Assembly (NCBI RefSeq): GCF_004801395.1
Contig: NZ_SSOA01000007.1
Coordinates: 62,001 to 126,000, forward strand
Reading direction: 5' to 3'
Length of the DNA stretch: 64,000 bases
DNA from: Gillisella terrae
Lineage (GTDB): Bacteria > Pseudomonadota > Alphaproteobacteria > Rhizobiales > Rhizobiaceae
The notes beneath the pieces were generated by a model. It had not been told where the DNA came from. It saw only the letters and a program-made list of their open reading frames with translations, and did not search any database. The translations under genes and the position numbers were made by a program. Positions 55,110 to 62,905 of the stretch are shown here, in pieces. How positions within the stretch are numbered: position 1 is the stretch's first letter; each line of letters begins with the position of its first letter.

Positions 55110-55200
55110 GCTAGAGCATGTCGCCTGAAAGTGTGGGCGGCTCCAGGAAGAAGACATGCGAAAACAAAACTATAACCTGTCCGTGTTTCACGCAAAAGGT
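55110..55200. repeat. Partial TAGAGCATGTCG-type rhizobial repeat upstream of pncB
   Basis: CTAGAGCATGTCGCCTGAAA, then GACATGCGAAAACAAAAC...CCTG. This wording is very frequent in Rhizobium intergenic DNA. Together with the 55027-55109 stretch it makes up the leader of pncB, where no other signal is recognised. Confidence 0.55.
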
Positions 55201-55247
55201 TATCGGTAGGACGGCTCTTTCGGGGTCGGGAAAGTGCGGCGGGACAG

Positions 55248-56552
55248 ATGGCCAAGTCAGATATTGCAAGGCGCGTATATAATCACGCTTGGAAACTGGA
55301 TCCTATTGTCCGCAGCCTGCTGGATACAGATTTTTACAAGCTCCTCATGCTGCAAATGATCTGGAAACTCTATCCAGATGTGAACGTGTCTTTCACCCTG
55401 ATCAATCGTACCACCACCGTGCGGCTGGCTGATGAGATTGACGAGCAGGAATTGCGCACCCAGCTTGATCACGTGCGCACGCTCAGCCTCAGCAAAAAAG
55501 AATTGATCTGGCTGGCAGGTAATTCTTTCTATGGCCGCACGCAGATTTTCGAGCCGGAATTTCTGGCCTGGTTTTCCACCGTACGCCTGCCGCCCTACGA
55601 GCTGTCGAAGCGCGATGGCCAATATGAACTGACCTTCCATGGCCGCTGGCTGGAAACCACATTGTGGGAAATCCCGGCTCTGGCCATCATCAACGAGTTG
55701 CGCTCGCGCGCGGCCCTGAAATCCTTGGGTTATTTCTCACTGGATGTGGTCTATGCCCGCGCCAAAGCCAAGATGTGGGAAAAGGTCGAACGGCTGAAAG
55801 AACTCCCCGGCTTGCGCATTTCCGATTTCGGCACCCGCCGTCGCCACAGTTTTTTGTGGCAGCGCTGGTGCGTTGAAGCCTTGAAAGAAGGCATTGGCCC
55901 GGCTTTCACCGGCACCAGCAATGTGTTGCTGGCGATGGATTCCGATCTGGAAGCGGTGGGAACCAATGCCCATGAATTGCCGATGGTGGCAGCGGCGCTG
56001 GCCAAAAACGATGAGGAACTTGCGGCAGCACCCTATAAGGTCTTGCAGGATTGGAACAAGCTCTACAACGGCAACCTGTTGATTGTGTTGCCTGATGCCT
56101 TTGGCACGGCCGCTTTCCTGCGCAACGCGCCAGACTGGGTGGCCGATTGGACCGGTTTTCGCCCTGATAGCGCGCCGCCAATTGAAGGTGGCGAAAAAAT
56201 CATTGCATGGTGGGAAAAAATGGGTCGCGATCCGCGCCAGAAACTGTTGATTTTCTCAGATGGTCTGGATGTTGAGGCGATCATTCAAACCTATCGCCAT
56301 TTTGAAGGCCGCGTGCGGATGGGCTTTGGCTGGGGCACCAACCTGACCAATGATTTCATTGATTGCGCCCCCCATGAGATTGCAGGCCTAAAGCCGATTT
56401 CCATTGTCTGCAAAGTCATGGAAGCCAATGGCAGGCCCGCAGTCAAGCTCTCGGATAACCCGCTGAAGGCAACGGGCGAGCCATCAGAAGTGGAGCGCTA
56501 TCTGAGATTCTTTGGCTCTGAAGATCGGGTGAATCAGGTGGTCAAGGTTTAG
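55248..56552 (+). CDS. pncB: Nicotinate phosphoribosyltransferase
   Basis: Nicotinate plus PRPP to nicotinate mononucleotide in NAD salvage. 434 residues: [20 protein letters not shown] near the start, the [14 protein letters not shown] block, and [23 protein letters not shown] with the His that is phosphorylated by ATP. Reads [20 protein letters not shown] near the end. Distinct from nadV at 463, which acts on nicotinamide. Its last bases overlap the convergent gene at 56542 by 11 bp. Confidence 0.95.
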   Translation: MAKSDIARRVYNHAWKLDPIVRSLLDTDFYKLLMLQMIWKLYPDVNVSFTLINRTTTVRLADEIDEQELRTQLDHVRTLSLSKKELIWLAGNSFYGRTQIFEPEFLAWFSTVRLPPYELSKRDGQYELTFHGRWLETTLWEIPALAIINELRSRAALKSLGYFSLDVVYARAKAKMWEKVERLKELPGLRISDFGTRRRHSFLWQRWCVEALKEGIGPAFTGTSNVLLAMDSDLEAVGTNAHELPMVAAALAKNDEELAAAPYKVLQDWNKLYNGNLLIVLPDAFGTAAFLRNAPDWVADWTGFRPDSAPPIEGGEKIIAWWEKMGRDPRQKLLIFSDGLDVEAIIQTYRHFEGRVRMGFGWGTNLTNDFIDCAPHEIAGLKPISIVCKVMEANGRPAVKLSDNPLKATGEPSEVERYLRFFGSEDRVNQVVKV

Positions 56553-57048
56553 GGACAGTATCTTTGTGGCTCTCTATCCATTGCCCTAGCGCCTCAATGA
56601 CCTTGAGCCGCAAGCTTGTTTTGCGCGCCATTGCCTTTAGCAACGTGCGATCATTGCGTCCAAATCCCATCTCTTGCATGACGTCGGATGGCGTCATGCC
56701 ACGCGCTTTCATGATAGTTTCAATATCAAAAATCGTCTCGGGCAGCAGGTAGCGGCCATTGGCGATCAAAGCTCTGGCCGCAGGTTCGGCTGGAGGGGCG
56801 GAAACAGGCGATTCTTGTGTCAAAAGCCACTCGCCAAACGCGCGGCGCTCATTGTCTTGCGCCTTTTTCCATGCGTTTTTCATCTTTTGTAGCTGGCTTC
56901 GTTCTGGCCGTAGGCCAGCAATTTTCAGCGCAGGGCGCAACGAAGCAATCCTGCCAGCCACAAAATCACTATAGGTGCCAGGAAATTGGAGGCGAAGGCG
57001 CTCAAGATCTGCGGCCTTTTTCGCTTTATCTTTTTTGGACATCATCAC
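56542..57048 (-). CDS. Hypothetical protein, highly charged, helical
   Basis: 168 residues, no family recognised. The N-terminus is strongly basic ([18 protein letters not shown]), followed by [20 protein letters not shown] and a helical middle ([20 protein letters not shown]), a Pro/Ala-rich hinge ([12 protein letters not shown]) and a C-terminal part [45 protein letters not shown] that looks like a helix-turn-helix fold. Soluble, no signal. In-frame Met at 57048, 57045 and 57042. Overlaps the 3' end of pncB by 11 bp. Perhaps a DNA-binding protein; not shown. Confidence 0.65.
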   Translation of the reverse strand: MMMSKKDKAKKAADLERLRLQFPGTYSDFVAGRIASLRPALKIAGLRPERSQLQKMKNAWKKAQDNERRAFGEWLLTQESPVSAPPAEPAARALIANGRYLLPETIFDIETIMKARGMTPSDVMQEMGFGRNDRTLLKAMARKTSLRLKVIEALGQWIESHKDTVPKP

Positions 57049-57166
57049 CCGGTCAGTTTGCCGATCAGCATATTTTAAGATGCTTTATCCGCAATGGTCA
57101 CCTTTCTCCATGCAAAAGCGCTCTTGCTGAGAACGAATACGGCATGCGGCATTTTCGCACGCCACT

Positions 57167-58174
57167 TTAACCGGCGACAAGGTGCGATGAGGCGCGTTGG
57201 GCTGTCTCTGATCTGTTCTTGATCACATTGAGCACGACACTATGGAAGTCTTTGAAAAAGATGCTGCCCCACCAGTCACAATAGACATTGATTGGGGTTC
57301 TAATTCGATAGCGGCTTGTGAGCGTAAGCTGGGTATTGCCATTGGCGAGCGGCTTGAGATGGTAGTCGCCGTTCGTGAGCTTGAGATATTGACTATCGAC
57401 GTTGATATGACCTTCAATGGCAGCAGGAATTGAATCCGGTGAAAACCGAAAATCCCAAGAAAGAAAGCGATTGGTTTCCCAGCCAGTGATCACTTCTTCA
57501 AAGCGGATGTTTTTGCTCCATTTCAGGTGGCGCACAGCGTCAATGCCCGCGCCAGTCAACACGGCGTCTTGTGGCTGCGGTACGCCGAGCACACCATGGC
57601 TGAAGGTGAATTGCAGCTCGCTCGGATCGATATTGCGAATCTCGACTGTATTTCGCCAGACGATATCAACAGGTGCCGCGATCTCGATAACGGTGGTCAC
57701 CTCAGCATTGTGATCGGGATAGATCAGGTGAGGCTCAATCGGCAGTCCGATGAAGGGGAGAAGAATGACCAAGGTGGCGCGTCTGGGAGAGCGGAATTTC
57801 CGAATGATGGCCAGCGTGAGCAATGATCCCAAACTCGATCCCGAGATAAAGAGTGGCAGGCCCATAACGACACAAATGATACTCTCTTTGAAAAAGATCA
57901 CGGTCAAGACGAGACCAATGCCCACAACAAGCCAACCGAGCTTAACCTGCCGCCACCGAGTGCTTTCACCTCTTGGATCATGAATACTCGTGGCAAGGCT
58001 TGCGATCGCCATCGGCATCAAGACGAGCCCACCGATGAAGCGCATCGCCTTATTGTCCTCGGCACCGGAGCTCGACCAAAACAGACCATAAAGCAAAAGC
58101 GCATAAATCAACGCAACAATGACGGCAATGGAAAGACGTTCACCAAAAGATGGACGGACGGGCCTCTGTTTCAT
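57167..58174 (-). CDS. Membrane protein with C-terminal SRPBCC (START-like) domain
   Basis: About 335 residues. N-terminal half has four to five helices (IAVIVALIYALLLYGLFW, IGGLVLMPMAIASLATSI, LGWLVVGIGLVLTVIFF, GLPLFISGSSLGSLLTLA) and a basic loop; after about 175 a START-like/SRPBCC domain follows (TVIEIAAPVDIVWRNTVEIRNI, HLKWSKNIRFEEVITGWE, DYHLKPLANGNTQLTLTSRYRI), a fold that binds hydrophobic ligands. Function unknown. ATG 58174 (MKQRPVRPSF) is preferred to 58249, which lies close to the repeat at 58265. Single gene on the minus strand. Confidence 0.75.
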   Translation of the reverse strand: MKQRPVRPSFGERLSIAVIVALIYALLLYGLFWSSSGAEDNKAMRFIGGLVLMPMAIASLATSIHDPRGESTRWRQVKLGWLVVGIGLVLTVIFFKESIICVVMGLPLFISGSSLGSLLTLAIIRKFRSPRRATLVILLPFIGLPIEPHLIYPDHNAEVTTVIEIAAPVDIVWRNTVEIRNIDPSELQFTFSHGVLGVPQPQDAVLTGAGIDAVRHLKWSKNIRFEEVITGWETNRFLSWDFRFSPDSIPAAIEGHINVDSQYLKLTNGDYHLKPLANGNTQLTLTSRYRIRTPINVYCDWWGSIFFKDFHSVVLNVIKNRSETAQRASSHLVAG

Positions 58175-58264
58175 TGCATTCACGGCGCTGTACTCCAGGG
58201 TATACGTGTCACTGTCGTGGTCAGGAGAACGATTACCATGGACGACCAAGCGGTCGTCAATCTT

Positions 58265-58375
58265 TTACAGCGTCCTTTGCGCGCCAAATACGGCGCACAA
58301 AGGACGCTGTAACACATTTAAACTGCTGCATAATTTTCACCTTAAATCGATTCCGATTTAAGGAATTATGCAGTA
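58265..58375 (+). repeat. RIME-like two-hairpin repeat, copy 6 (best-preserved hairpin 1)
   Basis: TTACAGCGTCCTTTGCGC (58265-58282) pairs almost perfectly with GCGCACAAAGGACGCTGTAA around GCCAAATACG, and hairpin 2 CTGCATAATT...AATTATGCAG with CCTTAAATCG/CGATTTAAGG. Upstream of the membrane protein gene. The 58376-58623 stretch has no gene I recognise. Confidence 0.88.
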
Positions 58376-58623
58376 AGATCGAATATTGTGCCACTCAATC
58401 GGCAAAGCCTACCCTTGCGGCGCGGAAATTTCTGTGATTACGGCCTTTACGTCCCAAAGCAAAAGATGCCTGGAAAACGCTAAGCGGCACACCAAACTCA
58501 TACTTGATATCGGCAAGGCAAAGAGAGTGACATCGTGAATATCACGTTTAAAGCTCTGCGATCGAACTCACACGTTGTGTAAAGCACACGTCTCTTTAGA
58601 TCGTAAGATGTTGTTGAAAAGAA

Positions 58624-58713
58624 TGGCGGACAGGGAGGGATTCGAACCCTCGGTACGCTTTCACGCACACACGCGTTCCAGGCGTGCGCCTTAAACCACT
58701 CGGCCACCTGTCC
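58624..58713 (-). tRNA. tRNA-Ser (anticodon GGA)
   Basis: Class II tRNA of 90 nt with encoded CCA on the minus strand. Acceptor GGACAGG/CCTGTCC, anticodon stem CACGC/GCGTG with loop CTGGAAC and anticodon GGA (plus-strand 58677-58679), a long variable arm, T-arm GGTTCGAATCC. Promoter on the minus strand: TTGATC (58789-58784) and TATATG (58767-58762), 16 bp apart. Reads UCC and UCU. Confidence 0.97.
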
Positions 58714-58911
58714 GTCTTTTGAAGAGCGATGTTGCAAAGCAACTCGTCTGTTCGGGGCGGACATATATCAAGGATTTTCCTTTGATCAACCCATATCTGA
58801 CAGTTTTTCGACATTCATACCGAAAACTTTTATCAAACTGTCATTTGTGCAGTTGGGCTGGCGGGTTTGATCCTGTAAAACAAGGGTGGAATGGCGCGTG
58901 AGGAAATTGCT

Positions 58912-59232
58912 ATGATACGGTTTTTATGTCGTTTTTTCAGTTTTATTGCGCTGGTCATGGCAATTGGTGCCGCTGTCATGGATTCAATCGAATCGGTTGC
59001 CTCGTCCACTGTGATCACAACATCCTTTGAATCCTTGTGGGGCGATGTCGATGCTTCAGGTCTTGCTCTGGCGAAACAGTGGGTGGCGACCCATATAGGG
59101 GGGTGGGCGCTGCAATCGATGCAAAGCGCTGTTTTACGCCAGCCTGCATTTGCAATTTTTCTGGGGCTTGCCCTTGTGTTGTGGATGGCCGGATACAAGC
59201 GGCGCTCCTCTGCCGGACGATTTGCAGCCTGA
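58912..59232 (+). CDS. Small membrane protein, conserved in rhizobia (unnamed)
   Basis: 106 residues. TM1 at about 5-24 ([20 protein letters not shown]), a periplasmic stretch of about 50 residues, and TM2 near 80-98 ([19 protein letters not shown]) with a basic end, so both termini are inside. No family known to me. Start ATG 58912 (MIRFLCRFF) is preferred; ATG 58891 is in frame. 20 bp before msrA, so the two form an operon. Confidence 0.75.
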   Translation: MIRFLCRFFSFIALVMAIGAAVMDSIESVASSTVITTSFESLWGDVDASGLALAKQWVATHIGGWALQSMQSAVLRQPAFAIFLGLALVLWMAGYKRRSSAGRFAA

Positions 59233-59252
59233 GCGACGATAGGAGATCGATC

Positions 59253-59903
59253 ATGTTTCTGAATGCGATGTTGAATAAGAAAACGGTCATGCCAACCGCT
59301 GAAACTGCTTTGCCCGGTCGGCAGACGCCTATTGTCGGGCCTTTGGCGCATTTTGTCTCGGGAAAGCCCCTGCAAGGGCCCTATCCAGATGGCTTCAAGA
59401 CCGTTTACTTTGGTATGGGCTGCTTTTGGGGTGCTGAGCGACTGCTGTGGAACACGCCCGGTGTTTGGGTGACAGCTGCGGGCTACCAAGGTGGTTTTAC
59501 GCCCAATCCAACCTATGAAGAAACCTGCACCGGCCAAACCGGCCATACGGAAGTGGTCAAGGTTGTGTATGATCCAATGAAAATCTCGCTTGAAGCCCTG
59601 CTCAAGATTTTCTTTGAGGCCCATGATCCCACGCAGGGCATGCGTCAGGGCAATGATATTGGCAGCACCTATCGCTCTGCAATTTATGTGGAAAGCGATG
59701 AGGATCTGGCCATCGCGCTTCAGGCCAAAGATGCCTTTCAATCCGCCTTGAACGCTGCGGGTCATCACGACGCTATCACCACGGAAATCGCCCCGGCGGG
59801 TGCGTTTTACTACGCTGAGGATTATCATCAGCAGTATTTGGCCAAAAATCCGCGGGGTTATTGTGGCTTGCGCGGCACAGGGGTGTCGTGCCCGATCGGA
59901 TAG
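59253..59903 (+). CDS. msrA: Peptide-methionine (S)-S-oxide reductase
   Basis: Repairs oxidised Met. 216 residues; [13 protein letters not shown] holds the catalytic Cys (near 56), then [27 protein letters not shown] and [26 protein letters not shown] with two resolving Cys at the end. ATG 59253 follows AGGAG 59241-59245; the longer open frame is not supported. The stop TAG opens a repeat element. Confidence 0.95.
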   Translation: MFLNAMLNKKTVMPTAETALPGRQTPIVGPLAHFVSGKPLQGPYPDGFKTVYFGMGCFWGAERLLWNTPGVWVTAAGYQGGFTPNPTYEETCTGQTGHTEVVKVVYDPMKISLEALLKIFFEAHDPTQGMRQGNDIGSTYRSAIYVESDEDLAIALQAKDAFQSALNAAGHHDAITTEIAPAGAFYYAEDYHQQYLAKNPRGYCGLRGTGVSCPIG

Positions 59904-59999
59904 AGTCTCGGACCGAAAATCGGATTCGGCGCGATACTCTCGATTCTCGCTTTCGCAACGGCCCAAAACCGGTTCCCACTTTTCGGCCGATGCTTTAAA
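59901..59999. repeat. Palindromic rhizobial repeat starting at the msrA stop codon
   Basis: TAGAGTCTCGGACCGAAAAT then GGATTCGG, a spacer (GCGATACTCTCGATTCTCGC), and the partner CCGGTTCCCACTTTTCGGCC. The two arms are imperfect complements. Together with 60009-60108 it fills the 323-bp gap between msrA and the BMP gene; no other gene is there. Confidence 0.6.
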
Positions 60000-60008
60000 A
60001 AGCAGCAG

Positions 60009-60063
60009 GAAAGTTGATCTTTGTCGGGGATCTGTATGTTTTCCCGGCAAAATCAACTTTCAT
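60009..60063. promoter_or_regulatory. Imperfect inverted repeat upstream of the BMP gene
   Basis: GAAAGTTGAT...ATCAACTTTC arms (about 60010-60019 and 60054-60063) enclose a second pair CGGGG/CCCCG-like CTTTGTCGGGG and CCCGGCAAA. It could be a regulator site or a leader hairpin. Unassigned. Confidence 0.4.
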
Positions 60064-60080
60064 CCACTGATATTTACCAG

Positions 60081-60108
60081 TTGAAAAAAATCTGGTGAAT
60101 TTTTTCAA
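60081..60108. promoter_or_regulatory. A/T palindrome TTGAAAAAA...TTTTTTCAA upstream of the BMP gene
   Basis: Nine bases TTGAAAAAA pair with TTTTTTCAA around ATCTGGTGAA. It lies 120 bp before the transporter start. It may be a repressor operator or a weak terminator for the upstream side. No family assigned. Confidence 0.45.
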
Positions 60109-60226
60109 AAGGCGTGCAAGGATAAAACCCAGCCAAACCTTAGAGGGGGCGGGCGCGCTTATCCTATGCCATAACAAGGGTGTGGAGCGGGCCTATAAGA
60201 TCAATAGTAACCATCAGGGCTGCACA

Positions 60227-61219
60227 ATGAAGAAATCCTTAATCACGTTGTTTGCCATGGCCGCCATGTCGGCATCGGCTCTTGCTGCCGATATCAAGCC
60301 TGCGCTTGTTTATGGCACGGGCGGCAAATTCGACAAATCCTTCAACGAAGCAGCTTTTCATGGCGCGGAAAAGTTTTCGAAGGAAACCGGCATCAAGTTC
60401 CGTGATTTCGAACCCACCAGCGACACCCAGGGCGAACAGGCCATTCGTAATTTTGCCTCCAAGGGCTTTAGCCCGGTTGTGGCCGTTTCCTTCGCCTGGA
60501 GCTCGGCGATGGAAAAGGTTGCGGGCGAATTTCCGGATACAAAATTCGTGATTGTTGACTCGGTTGTGGATAAGCCAAACGTTCGCTCTGTCGTTTTCAA
60601 GGAAGAAGAAGGTTCTTACCTCGTTGGTCTCTTGGCTGGCATGGCCTCCAAGACCGGCAAGGTCAGCTTCGTTGGCGGTATGGATATCCCGCTGATCCGC
60701 AAGTTTGAGTGCGGCTACGAGCAGGGTGCGCGCGCTGCCAACCCCAAGATCGAAGTGTTGCAGAACATGGTTGGCACCACTGGTGCTGCCTGGAACGACC
60801 CGGTTCGCGGTGGCGAATTGGCGAAAAACCAGATCGATCAGGGTTCTGACGTGATTTACGCAGCGGCTGGCGCATCTGGCATGGGCGTGTTGCAGACAGC
60901 CGCCGACAACAAGAAGTTCTCGATCGGCGTTGACTCCAACCAGAACCACCTGCACCCCGGCTCCGTTTTGACCTCCATGGTCAAGCGGGTTGATCTTGCT
61001 GTTTACAATGCCTATTCGGATGCCGAAAAGGGCAAGTTCACCCCTGGTCTTCAGACTTTGGGTGTGAAGGACGACGGTGTTGCAGCCGCAATCGATGACA
61101 ACAACAAGGCTCTGATTACGCCTGAGATGAAAGCGGCTATTGATAAGGCCAAGGCTGAAATGATCGCTGGAACACTCAAAGTTCACGATTATATGTCTGA
61201 CAATTCCTGCCCAAAGTGA
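60227..61219 (+). CDS. BMP-family nucleoside ABC transporter substrate-binding protein
   Basis: Periplasmic binding protein of 330 residues. Signal peptide (LITLFAMAAMSASALAAD); no lipobox Cys, so it is soluble. BMP-type core: GTGGKFDKSFNEAAFHGAE, VGLLAGMASKTGKVSFVGGMDIPLIRKF, IYAAAGASGMGVLQTA, and IGVDSNQNHLHPGSVLTSM. The family binds nucleosides such as adenosine, inosine or guanosine. ATG 60227 gives the signal peptide; an earlier frame back to 60095 is non-family. Followed by a strong terminator that separates it from the ATPase gene, so the binding protein is probably made in excess. Confidence 0.92.
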   Translation: MKKSLITLFAMAAMSASALAADIKPALVYGTGGKFDKSFNEAAFHGAEKFSKETGIKFRDFEPTSDTQGEQAIRNFASKGFSPVVAVSFAWSSAMEKVAGEFPDTKFVIVDSVVDKPNVRSVVFKEEEGSYLVGLLAGMASKTGKVSFVGGMDIPLIRKFECGYEQGARAANPKIEVLQNMVGTTGAAWNDPVRGGELAKNQIDQGSDVIYAAAGASGMGVLQTAADNKKFSIGVDSNQNHLHPGSVLTSMVKRVDLAVYNAYSDAEKGKFTPGLQTLGVKDDGVAAAIDDNNKALITPEMKAAIDKAKAEMIAGTLKVHDYMSDNSCPK

Positions 61220-61229
61220 TTTAACATCC

Positions 61230-61265
61230 GGGCGCAAGCTGTTTTTGCAGCTTGCGCCCTTTTTA
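61230..61265 (+). terminator. Terminator/attenuator after the BMP gene
   Basis: GGGCGCAAGCTG pairs with CAGCTTGCGCCC around TTTTT, then TTTTTATAT. Full 12-bp stem. Placed inside the transporter operon. Confidence 0.85.
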
Positions 61266-61386
61266 TATCCAGAGCACCTCGGCCTGTTGAAGGGCAGATG
61301 CTTTTGATGTGTTTCTATTTCGCGGCTTTCAGATCAAGCGGGGGTGACGCTTGTTTGAGCCGCCGTAGCATTCGGAGCCTTAGGAC

Positions 61387-62898
61387 GTGGGTCAAGCGCC
61401 AGCGATCGAACTGATCGGGATCGATAAGAAATTCGGTCCTGTTCATGCCAATAAGAATATCAACCTGACGGTTGCCAAGGGCTCTATCCACGGCATTATC
61501 GGTGAAAATGGTGCGGGAAAATCGACGCTGATGTCGATTCTCTACGGCTTTTATCAGGCCGACAGCGGCGAGATCAAAATCAGCGGCAAGACGGCCAATA
61601 TCAAAGATAGCCAATCGGCCATTTCCGCAGGCATCGGCATGGTGCATCAGCATTTCATGCTGGTAGACAATTTCACAGTGTTGGAAAATGTCATGCTGGG
61701 AGCCGAAGGTGGCATGCTGATGGCCAAGGGCACGGCAGCGGCGCGTCAGTCTCTCAAGCAATTGGAAACTGATTACGGTCTGGATGTAGACCCCGATGCG
61801 GTGGTGGAAGAATTGCCGGTGGGCCGTCAGCAGCGCGTGGAAATTCTAAAAGCGCTTTATCGTGGTGCTGATATTCTCATTCTGGACGAGCCAACCGGTG
61901 TTTTGACACCGGCTGAGGCCGATCACCTGTTTCGCATCCTTGGTGTTTTGCGCGATCAGGGCAAAACCGTTATTTTGATCACCCACAAGCTGCGCGAAAT
62001 CATGGCGATTACCGATACGGTATCGGTCATGCGCCGCGGTGAAATTGTTGCCACCCGCCGCACCAACAACACGACGGTTGAGGAATTGGCGGAGCTGATG
62101 GTGGGCCGCCGCGTTTTGTTGCAGGTTGATAAACAGCCCGCCAGCCCGCGCGATGTTTTATTGTCCGTGCGCAATTTGACGGTCAAGGACAGTCGTGGCG
62201 TGACCATGGTCGACAACGTGTCCTTCGAGGTGCGCGCTGGCGAAATCCTTGGTATTGCTGGTGTTGCTGGCAATGGTCAGAGCGAATTGCTGGAAGCCAT
62301 TGCTGGTATTCGCAAGCCTGTGTCTGGCGAGATTTTCATCGAGGGCAAACCAGTGACCGGCTATGACCCGGCGCATCTGCGCAAGCTCGGCCTTGGTCAT
62401 ATCCCGGAAGATCGCCACCATATGGGGCTGGTTTTGCCGTTTGAGGAAAGCCTCAACTCGATCTTGGGCTATCACCGTGATAGCCGTTACGGCAAAGGTG
62501 TGTTTCTTGATCCCAAAGCTGTCCGCAAGGCGGCAGAGGTCGAGATTGCCAAATATGACATTCGCCCACCCAATCCTCGGCTGAAAACGGCCAATTTCTC
62601 TGGTGGCAACCAGCAGAAAGTTGTTGTGGCGCGCGAAATCGAGCGTGATCCCAAATTGTTGCTGATCGGCCAGCCCACCCGTGGTGTCGATATTGGCGCG
62701 ATTGAGTTTATTCACCGCCGGATTATTGAGACACGCGATGCAGGCAAGGCGCTGCTGCTGGTGTCCGTTGAACTGGACGAAATTCGCGCGCTGTCCGACC
62801 GGATTCTGGTGATGTTTGCCGGAAAAGTCGTGGGTGAAAAGACGGCAGATGCCGATGAACAGACGCTGGGCCTGATGATGGCCGGCATTGCCGCTTGA
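61387..62898 (+). CDS. Nucleoside ABC transporter ATP-binding protein (double ABC)
   Basis: 503 residues, two ABC domains as in YufO/RbsA-type proteins. First domain: Walker A GIIGENGAGKSTLM (about 37-48), VEELPVGRQQRVEILKALYR in place of a perfect LSGGQ (ELPVG), Walker B LILDEPTGVL. Second: GIAGVAGNGQSELLEAIAG, NFSGGNQQKVVVAREIE, LLLIGQPTRGVDIG (Asp replaced by Gly-Gln). The second site is probably non-hydrolytic, as is common in this class. GTG 61387 is 9 bp after GGAG. Confidence 0.92.
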   Translation: MGQAPAIELIGIDKKFGPVHANKNINLTVAKGSIHGIIGENGAGKSTLMSILYGFYQADSGEIKISGKTANIKDSQSAISAGIGMVHQHFMLVDNFTVLENVMLGAEGGMLMAKGTAAARQSLKQLETDYGLDVDPDAVVEELPVGRQQRVEILKALYRGADILILDEPTGVLTPAEADHLFRILGVLRDQGKTVILITHKLREIMAITDTVSVMRRGEIVATRRTNNTTVEELAELMVGRRVLLQVDKQPASPRDVLLSVRNLTVKDSRGVTMVDNVSFEVRAGEILGIAGVAGNGQSELLEAIAGIRKPVSGEIFIEGKPVTGYDPAHLRKLGLGHIPEDRHHMGLVLPFEESLNSILGYHRDSRYGKGVFLDPKAVRKAAEVEIAKYDIRPPNPRLKTANFSGGNQQKVVVAREIERDPKLLLIGQPTRGVDIGAIEFIHRRIIETRDAGKALLLVSVELDEIRALSDRILVMFAGKVVGEKTADADEQTLGLMMAGIAA

Positions 62899-62905
62899 GG
62901 TTTTG

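Noticed and set aside
58119..58361. Small frames ending in HNFHLKSIPI or similar
   Set aside because: The same C-terminal words appear at 8363, 8713, 22500 and 58119 because the frames run into the RIME-like repeat. They are not a protein family.
58833..60056. 407-codon minus-strand frame
   Set aside because: Covers msrA and the small membrane protein on the other strand and has no family; both plus-strand genes have ribosome binding sites and motifs.
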